A stretch of DNA of 64,000 bases from Pseudomonas siliginis (GTDB taxonomy: Bacteria; Pseudomonadota; Gammaproteobacteria; Pseudomonadales; Pseudomonadaceae): NCBI RefSeq assembly GCF_019145195.1, contig NZ_JAHSTW010000006.1, positions 186,001 to 250,000 of the forward strand. Reading direction: 5' to 3'. The notes beneath the pieces were generated by a model. The model searched no databases, had not been told where the DNA came from, and saw only the letters and a list, made by a program, of their open reading frames with translations. Shown one piece after another: positions 59,055-64,000 of the stretch (position 1 is its first letter; each line of letters starts with the position of its first letter). The translations under genes and the position numbers were made by a program.

Positions 59055-59119
59055 TTCGCGAGCAGGCTCGCTCCCACATTTGAAATGCTTCCCCTGTGGG
59101 AGCGAGCCTGCTCGCGAAA
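59055..59119. repeat. Inverted REP pair (REPIN-like)
   Basis: Two GAGCGAGCCTGCTCGC-type units face each other between the PsiF gene and the AI-2E-family gene. Confidence 0.9.
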
Positions 59120-59224
59120 GCGTCGCTGAATGCACCGCCATTCCCATGCCCCGCATATCCCTAGTGCTAACCCCGGATCGCTGGCAGACTGCCCGTCCTT
59201 TCACGCCGTTCGTTTTGAGGCTGT

Positions 59225-60238
59225 ATGCCAACGTTTTCTCAGCGTCATGTTGTGTTCTGGGTCAGTTGCATCATCATTTTTGGCGGTTTGCTGTTGGTGC
59301 TGCCGCTGCGCCTGTTGCCGAGCCTGCTGGCCGGGTTGCTGGTGTTCGAGCTGGTCAACATGCTCACCCCGCAACTGCAACGGCTGATCGAAGGGCGGCG
59401 TGCGCGCTGGTTGGCGGTGGCGCTGCTCGGCACGCTGGTAGTAAGTGCGCTGGCGCTGATCTTCGCTGGCGCCATCAGTTTCCTCCTGCATGAAGCGGAA
59501 AACCCCGGCGCCTCGCTCGATAAATTCATGGGTGTGGTCGATCGCGCGCGCGGGCAGTTGCCGCCGTTCATCGATGCCTACCTGCCGGCGAGTGCGGCGG
59601 AATTTCGCGTGGCGATCGGCGAGTGGGCGAGCAAGCATCTGGCCGACCTGCAACTGGTCGGCAAGGACGCCGCGCACATGTTCGTCACCCTGCTGATTGG
59701 CATGGTGCTTGGCGCGATCATCGCCCTGCAGCGCATTCCCGACGTGACCAAGCGCAAGCCGCTGGCCGCCGCTTTGTTCGACCGTTTGCATCTGCTGGTG
59801 CAGGCGTTTCGCAATATCGTCTTCGCGCAGATCAAGATTTCCCTGCTCAACACCGTGTTCACCGGGATCTTCCTCGCGGTGATCCTGCCGATGTTCGGCA
59901 TCAAGCTGCCGCTGACCAAAACCCTGATCGTGCTGACCTTCCTGCTCGGGCTGCTGCCGGTGATCGGCAACCTGATGTCGAACACGCTGATAACCATCGT
60001 CGGCCTGTCGCTGTCGATCTGGGTGGCGATCGCCGCGCTGGGCTATCTGATCGTTATCCACAAGCTCGAATACTTCCTCAACGCGCGCATCGTCGGCGGG
60101 CAGATCAGTGCCAAGTCGTGGGAGTTGCTCCTGGCGATGCTGGTGTTCGAAGCCGCGTTCGGCCTGCCGGGGGTGGTGGCGGGGCCGATTTATTACGCGT
60201 ATCTGAAGAGTGAGTTGAAGCTGGGCGGGATGGTCTAA
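59225..60238 (+). CDS. AI-2E/PerM family permease-like protein
   Basis: This 337-residue inner-membrane protein has about seven to eight hydrophobic segments and a central amphipathic region. TLIVLTFLLGLLPVIGNL and the C-terminal FEAAFGLPGVVAGPIYYAYLK match the AI-2E transporter (UPF0118/PerM) family. Members have been linked to autoinducer export and Na+/H+ exchange; the activity here is unknown. It starts at ATG 59225 and is monocistronic, followed by a long inverted repeat. Confidence 0.85.
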   Translation: MPTFSQRHVVFWVSCIIIFGGLLLVLPLRLLPSLLAGLLVFELVNMLTPQLQRLIEGRRARWLAVALLGTLVVSALALIFAGAISFLLHEAENPGASLDKFMGVVDRARGQLPPFIDAYLPASAAEFRVAIGEWASKHLADLQLVGKDAAHMFVTLLIGMVLGAIIALQRIPDVTKRKPLAAALFDRLHLLVQAFRNIVFAQIKISLLNTVFTGIFLAVILPMFGIKLPLTKTLIVLTFLLGLLPVIGNLMSNTLITIVGLSLSIWVAIAALGYLIVIHKLEYFLNARIVGGQISAKSWELLLAMLVFEAAFGLPGVVAGPIYYAYLKSELKLGGMV

Positions 60239-60264
60239 GGCCAGGCAACTAAATTGAATGCATC

Positions 60265-60366
60265 TGTGGCGAGGGGATTTATCCCCGTTGGCCTGCGCAG
60301 CAGGCCCCTGCTTTCATAAGGCGGGGGCCGCTTCGCGACCCAACGGGGATAAATCCCCTCGCCACA
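60265..60366. repeat. Long inverted repeat of the GGCGAGGGGATTTATCCCC type
   Basis: TGTGGCGAGGGGATTTATCC at the left end is repeated inverted at the right end over about 28 bases, with an inner GGCCCCTGC/GCGGGGGCC pair. It is about 102 bases long and is a third palindromic repeat family distinct from the REPs. It lies between convergent genes. Confidence 0.85.
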
Positions 60367-60392
60367 AAGGCTCTTCGCCACAGAGATTGTGA

Positions 60393-61667
60393 TCAGGCCA
60401 TCGAACCGTAACGCTTCATCGCTTCAATCGCCAAACCGCTACCAATGCTGCCGAAGATGTTCCCTTCCACATGCCGCGCGTTCGGCAGCATCGCCGAGAC
60501 GCTGTTGCGCAGGGCCGGGATGCCGCTCGATCCACCAGTGAAGAACACCGTGTCGACCTGATCGACCGCCACGCCGGCGTCATTCAACAACTGCGTAACA
60601 CTGCCACGCACGCGCTCGAGCAAGGCTTCGATCGCCGATTCGAACAGCGCGCGGCTCAGCTCGACGCTCAGCCCGGCTTCGATGCGGTCCAGCGGCACGT
60701 GGCGGCTGTCGGCGTGGGTCAGCTGGATCTTGGTTTCTTCCACTTCCATCGCCAGCCAGTGCCCGGCGCGCTGTTCGATCAGCTTGAACAGGCGATCGAT
60801 GCCGCCGGTGTCTTCAATGTCGTAACGCATGCTGCCCAGCGCCAGCGTGGATTTCTGCGAGTACACCGAGTTGATCGTGTGCCAGGTCGCCAGGTTCATG
60901 TGGTGGCTGGTTGGCATGTAGGCGCCGCTCTTCATGCGGCTGCCGTAGCCGAACAGCGGCATCAGGCCTTGCAGACTCAGCTGTTTGTCGAAGTCGGTAC
61001 CACCGATGTGCACACCGCCGGTGGCGAGGATGTCATCGTGACGGTTGTCGACACCGCGACGCTCGGGCGACAGGCGCACCAGCGAGAAGTCGGAGGTACC
61101 ACCGCCGATGTCGACGATCAGTACCAGCTCTTCTTTCTCGATGGTCGACTCGTAGTCGAACGCTGCCGCGATCGGTTCGTACTGGAACGACACGTCCTTG
61201 AAACCGATTTTGCGCGCCACTTCGACCAGCGTGTCTTCGGCCTCCTGGTCGGCGAGCGGATCGTCGTCGACGAAGAACACCGGACGGCCCAGCACCACTT
61301 GCTCGAATTCCCGACCGGCGGCGGTTTCGGCGCGGCTCTTGAGCTGGCCGATGAACAGCCCGAGCAGGTCCTTGAACGGCATCGCCGTGCCGAGGACGCT
61401 GGTATCGTGTTTGATCAGCTTGGAGCCGAGCAGGCTTTTCAACGAGCGCATCAGCCGGCCTTCGTAGCCTTCCAGATACTCGTGCAGGGCCAGGCGACCG
61501 TAGACCGGGCGACGTTCCTCGATGTTGAAGAAGACCACCGACGGCAGGGTGATCTTGTCGTCTTCCAGCGCGATCATGGTGTCCATGCCGGGGCGCAGCC
61601 AGCCGACGGTGGAGTTGGACGTGCCGAAGTCGATGCCGCAGGCACGGGCTGGAGAGGCGTCTTTCAT
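60393..61667 (-). CDS. yegD: Hsp70-like ATPase without substrate-binding domain
   Basis: This 424-residue protein contains the actin/Hsp70 nucleotide-binding fold: phosphate-1 CGIDFGTSNSTVGW, phosphate-2 IVDIGGGTSDFSL and adenosine motif VFFTGGSSGIPALR. It ends where DnaK would begin its substrate-binding domain, so it lacks the peptide-binding part and lid. This is the YegD type of Hsp70-like protein with unknown client. The divergent start of cbpA lies 290 bases away, so a joint chaperone role is possible but not shown. Confidence 0.9.
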   Translation of the reverse strand: MKDASPARACGIDFGTSNSTVGWLRPGMDTMIALEDDKITLPSVVFFNIEERRPVYGRLALHEYLEGYEGRLMRSLKSLLGSKLIKHDTSVLGTAMPFKDLLGLFIGQLKSRAETAAGREFEQVVLGRPVFFVDDDPLADQEAEDTLVEVARKIGFKDVSFQYEPIAAAFDYESTIEKEELVLIVDIGGGTSDFSLVRLSPERRGVDNRHDDILATGGVHIGGTDFDKQLSLQGLMPLFGYGSRMKSGAYMPTSHHMNLATWHTINSVYSQKSTLALGSMRYDIEDTGGIDRLFKLIEQRAGHWLAMEVEETKIQLTHADSRHVPLDRIEAGLSVELSRALFESAIEALLERVRGSVTQLLNDAGVAVDQVDTVFFTGGSSGIPALRNSVSAMLPNARHVEGNIFGSIGSGLAIEAMKRYGSMA

Positions 61668-61957
61668 GTCTTTCGGTTTCCGGTCAAAAAAACGGCCGCG
61701 CAGTGTATGTCAGTGCGCGGCAGATTCGAAGGCCGGTCATCCGCTATTTCGCCCCCAGACAGTTGAAAACCACCGCATCGCCCCAAACTTGCTGGCATGG
61801 GCCGGCAGACACACCGGCGGTCGCAAGAACCGCCGTCCACTGCCGATAAACTTCTGCGGCGCCACCCGGTCACAAACTTGAGATCGGTCAACCCGGCACG
61901 TGCCAATCGGCGCATGCTGGTCTCGGCGCGAAATCGATAACGGATGGTGATCCTTCC

Positions 61958-62902
61958 ATGGACTTCAAAGACTATTACAAGATACTCGGCGTGGAGCCGA
62001 CAGCCGACGACAAGGCCATCAAGGCGGCCTATCGCAAGCTGGCGCGCAAATACCACCCCGATGTCAGCAAGGAAAAAGACGCCGAGGCCAAGTTCAAGGA
62101 CGCCTCGGAAGCCTATGAAGCACTGAAAAGTGCCGACAAGCGCGCCGAATATGACGAACTGCGCCGTTATGGCCAGCACGGTCAGCCGTTCCAGGGCCCA
62201 CCGGGCTGGCAGAGCCGTGGCGGCTTCGGTGGCGGCGGTGGCGACACAGGCGACTTCTCGGACTTCTTCAGTTCGATCTTCGGCAATCGCGGCCCCGGTT
62301 TCGGTGGCGCCGAGAGCCGCCAATCACGCGGACGCCGAGGGCAAGACGTGGAAATGGAACTGCCGGTCTTCCTCGAAGAAACCCTGTCGAACGAATCGAA
62401 AAAAGTCACCTTTCAGGTGCCGCAATACAACGCGCACGGCCAACACGTCAGCAACACCAGCAAGAGCCTGAACGTGAAGATTCCGGCCGGCGTGACCGAT
62501 GGCGAGCGAATTCGCTTGAAGGGCCAGGGCGCACCGGGCATCGGTGGCGGGGCGAATGGCGACCTGTACCTGACCATTCGTTTTGCGCCGCACCCGAAAT
62601 TCGATGTCGAAGGCGAAAACCTGATCATCACCTTGCCCCTGGCTCCGTGGGAATTGGCATTGGGCACTGAAGTGGCCGTGCCGACCCTGACCGGCAAGAT
62701 CAACCTCAAGGTGCCGGCCGGCAGCCAGAATGGCCAGCGCATGCGCGCCAAGGGCCATGGCCTGCTGAACAAGGCCGGCGAACGCGGTTACCTGTTCGTG
62801 CAGCTCAAGGCCGTGATGCCCAAAGCGTCCGACGATGAGGTCAAGGCGCTGTGGCAGGAACTGGCGAAGAAAGCCGCCTTCAATCCGCGAGAGAACTTCT
62901 GA
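61958..62902 (+). CDS. cbpA: Curved-DNA-binding J-domain protein CbpA
   Basis: CbpA is a DnaJ-type co-chaperone of DnaK that also binds curved DNA. The 314-residue protein has a J domain (about 5-69, HPD at 33-35), a Gly/Phe-rich linker ([19 protein letters not shown]) and two C-terminal beta domains ([37 protein letters not shown]). No zinc-finger Cys cluster is present, which is the CbpA rather than DnaJ layout. It begins at ATG 61958 and is co-directional with cbpM, 23 bases downstream. Confidence 0.95.
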   Translation: MDFKDYYKILGVEPTADDKAIKAAYRKLARKYHPDVSKEKDAEAKFKDASEAYEALKSADKRAEYDELRRYGQHGQPFQGPPGWQSRGGFGGGGGDTGDFSDFFSSIFGNRGPGFGGAESRQSRGRRGQDVEMELPVFLEETLSNESKKVTFQVPQYNAHGQHVSNTSKSLNVKIPAGVTDGERIRLKGQGAPGIGGGANGDLYLTIRFAPHPKFDVEGENLIITLPLAPWELALGTEVAVPTLTGKINLKVPAGSQNGQRMRAKGHGLLNKAGERGYLFVQLKAVMPKASDDEVKALWQELAKKAAFNPRENF

Positions 62903-62925
62903 ACCCGACGACGGAGTAGCCCATC

Positions 62926-63231
62926 ATGAGCAGCCCCCTGATCGTTCAACTGGACCTGGCAGAATTCTGTGAGGCGGCCGACTTGTCGGACGTCTACGTG
63001 ATCGAAATCGTCGAGCACGGCATCCTCGAACCTCAGGGCGCGCAGCCCCGGGAATGGCGTTTCACCGACTACGAATTGGCCTTGGCCAAGCGTGCGGCGA
63101 AGCTGCGCCGTGATCTGGAACTGGAGTGGGAAGGCGTGGCGCTGGCGCTGGATCTGCTGGATGAGGTGAAGCAGTTGCGCGCCGAGAACCGCATGTTGCG
63201 CCAGCGGTTGGGGCGGTTGGTGGTCGAATAA
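62926..63231 (+). CDS. cbpM: CbpA modulator CbpM
   Basis: CbpM binds the J domain of CbpA and inhibits both its co-chaperone and DNA-binding activities. The 101-residue protein has a MerR-like N-terminal region (EFCEAADLSDVYVIEIVEHG) and a C-terminal leucine-rich helix (LLDEVKQLRAENRMLRQRLG) that likely forms a coiled coil. It is the second gene of the cbpA-cbpM operon. Confidence 0.92.
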   Translation: MSSPLIVQLDLAEFCEAADLSDVYVIEIVEHGILEPQGAQPREWRFTDYELALAKRAAKLRRDLELEWEGVALALDLLDEVKQLRAENRMLRQRLGRLVVE

Positions 63232-63241
63232 GTTGTTTGAG

Positions 63242-63269
63242 GCGATGAGGTCTGATCCGGCCTCATCGC
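63242..63269 (+). terminator. Hairpin after cbpM
   Basis: GCGATGAGG pairs with CCTCATCGC around 10 bases. There is no T tract, so the terminator role is inferred from its position 10 bases after the cbpM stop. Confidence 0.45.
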
Positions 63270-63434
63270 GAGTCGGCCCGCTTGTGCCGGTTTAGTGTTT
63301 GCGAGTGTTTCACCCGGTATGAACCGGCAGGATGGTCTGATAGTTTTCCGGGCACATGTTGGCAATGGATGCCGACGGTCGTAGCGCCAGCCAGGCCGGC
63401 CAGCGCTGCGCAATCTTTGCAAGGAAGCCTGTCA

Positions 63435-64000
63435 ATGCCAGTCAGACCCAAGCCGCCCAAGCCGGGCGCAGTCGATATCGCCACCCCTGGGCGCACATCC
63501 CGGGATTCCGCCACGCACGGTATCGAATCACCGCACCTGACCCCCGGTCCGTTCATTCGCAAGACCCCGCCCGATACCAGCGAACCCGGCAATAGCACGC
63601 AGCAAATGGAAACTGCAGTTGCCCCGCACAGCGTGCACGTCGACCCGACGCCGTCTACATCTGGTCCCGTCCCGAAGCTTAAAACCTCGGCTCTGGAGCG
63701 TTACCTGATTGCCTCGACAGCCCCTCTACCGCAAGCGGACATTGACGGGTTTCGCGTATTCAAAGGACGCCAATACGCGGACCTGCAGGGTGGTGGTACG
63801 GTGCTGATCGGCGTCGATGCCGAGACCGGTCTGCATCGGGCCAGATTGTCCAGCGAGCTGCAGCCGTCCGGCCCTGTGCTTGCCTACGATCCGTTGAACA
63901 AGCACTGGTACGCGCTTGAAGAGTCCAGCGCGTCGCCGGACGCTGCCGCTGTCCCGGGCAAAAGCCGCAGGGTGGCGCGCCAGAGCGATGAAGACTACGA
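63435..64000 (+). CDS. Accessory protein with the shared N-terminal module, 5' part
   Basis: The gene is cut by the window end; 188 codons are visible. It begins MPVRPKPPKPGAVDIATPGR after AAGGA at 9 bases, the same ribosome site and spacing as the NEL-type gene. After a Pro/Thr/Ser-rich stretch, residues about 98-150 hold the shared module: FRVFKGRQYADLQGGGTVLI, D-x-ETG, RARLSSELQPSGPVLAYDP. These align with residues about 98-150 of the two accessory proteins at 13904-21253. The downstream fate, and whether it is a NEL, toxin or other type, cannot be seen. Confidence 0.75.
   Translation, partial: MPVRPKPPKPGAVDIATPGRTSRDSATHGIESPHLTPGPFIRKTPPDTSEPGNSTQQMETAVAPHSVHVDPTPSTSGPVPKLKTSALERYLIASTAPLPQADIDGFRVFKGRQYADLQGGGTVLIGVDAETGLHRARLSSELQPSGPVLAYDPLNKHWYALEESSASPDAAAVPGKSRRVARQSDEDY

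Overview
The window looks like a chromosomal segment of a fluorescent Pseudomonas (P. fluorescens group). It is GC-rich. Its gene orders match Pseudomonas: rnr-rlmB-rpsF-rpsR-DUF2232-rplI-dnaB, desT next to ureEFG, amaAB with a divergent LysR gene, braCDEFG, and cbpA-cbpM. It also carries many inverted pairs of the GAGCGAGCCTGCTCGC-type REP sequence typical of this group. This assignment comes from reading the sequence; no database search was run.

Layout. 1-6.5 kb: 3' end of purA, a chemoreceptor gene, an fbpA-fbpB ferric-iron uptake pair under a Fur-box-like site, and two near-identical tRNA-Leu(CAG) units with their own promoters and terminators. 6.5-13.9 kb: a housekeeping block (RNase R, RlmB, S6, S18, a DUF2232 membrane protein, L9, DnaB). 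13.9-21.3 kb: a two-gene minus-strand operon of accessory character. It encodes a 901-residue protein of unknown function and a 1546-residue leucine-rich-repeat protein whose C-terminus resembles the NEL-type E3 ubiquitin ligase domain of bacterial effectors. 21.5-31 kb: YgiQ and a three-gene transglutaminase / permuted ATP-grasp plus alpha-E / transglutaminase operon. 31-36 kb: a small lysine-rich protein, a LOG-family hydrolase, azurin, and NAD salvage (pncB-nadE). 36-39 kb: amaB-amaA (L-pipecolate and lysine catabolism) with a divergent LysR regulator. 39-44.7 kb: the branched-chain amino acid ABC transporter. 44.7-45.4 kb: a long non-coding stretch with DnaA-box-like sequences. 45.4-51 kb: a short-chain dehydrogenase, a cation diffusion facilitator, an AGE-family isomerase and the urease accessory genes ureE-F-G-J. 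51.3-60.2 kb: DesT-like regulator, a secreted tandem-repeat protein, an AsmA-family protein, a bacterioferritin-like protein, a lipase, a DMT exporter with divergent AraC regulator, a PsiF protein and an AI-2E-family permease. 60.4-63.2 kb: an Hsp70-like ATPase without a substrate-binding domain, then CbpA and CbpM. 63.4-64 kb: the start of another accessory gene, cut by the window edge.

The most unusual signal is a shared N-terminal module in three accessory proteins, at 13904-18544, 18548-21253 and 63435-64000. It reads roughly as D-x-x-G-hydrophobic, then GRxY, GGxVxV, D-x-x-[ST]G and RAxLxSExxxSGPxL. One of the three carries a triplicated LRR block and a Cys-x-Asp site fitting an E3 ligase, so this may be a family of effector or toxin proteins with a common front end and variable C-termini. 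No secretion system or immunity gene is visible in the window. Other points worth a look are the DnaA-box-like cluster at 44.7-45.4 kb, an azurin with Leu in place of the buried Trp48, a 14-residue tandem-repeat secreted protein, two small ORFs, and a nested inverted repeat upstream of braC.
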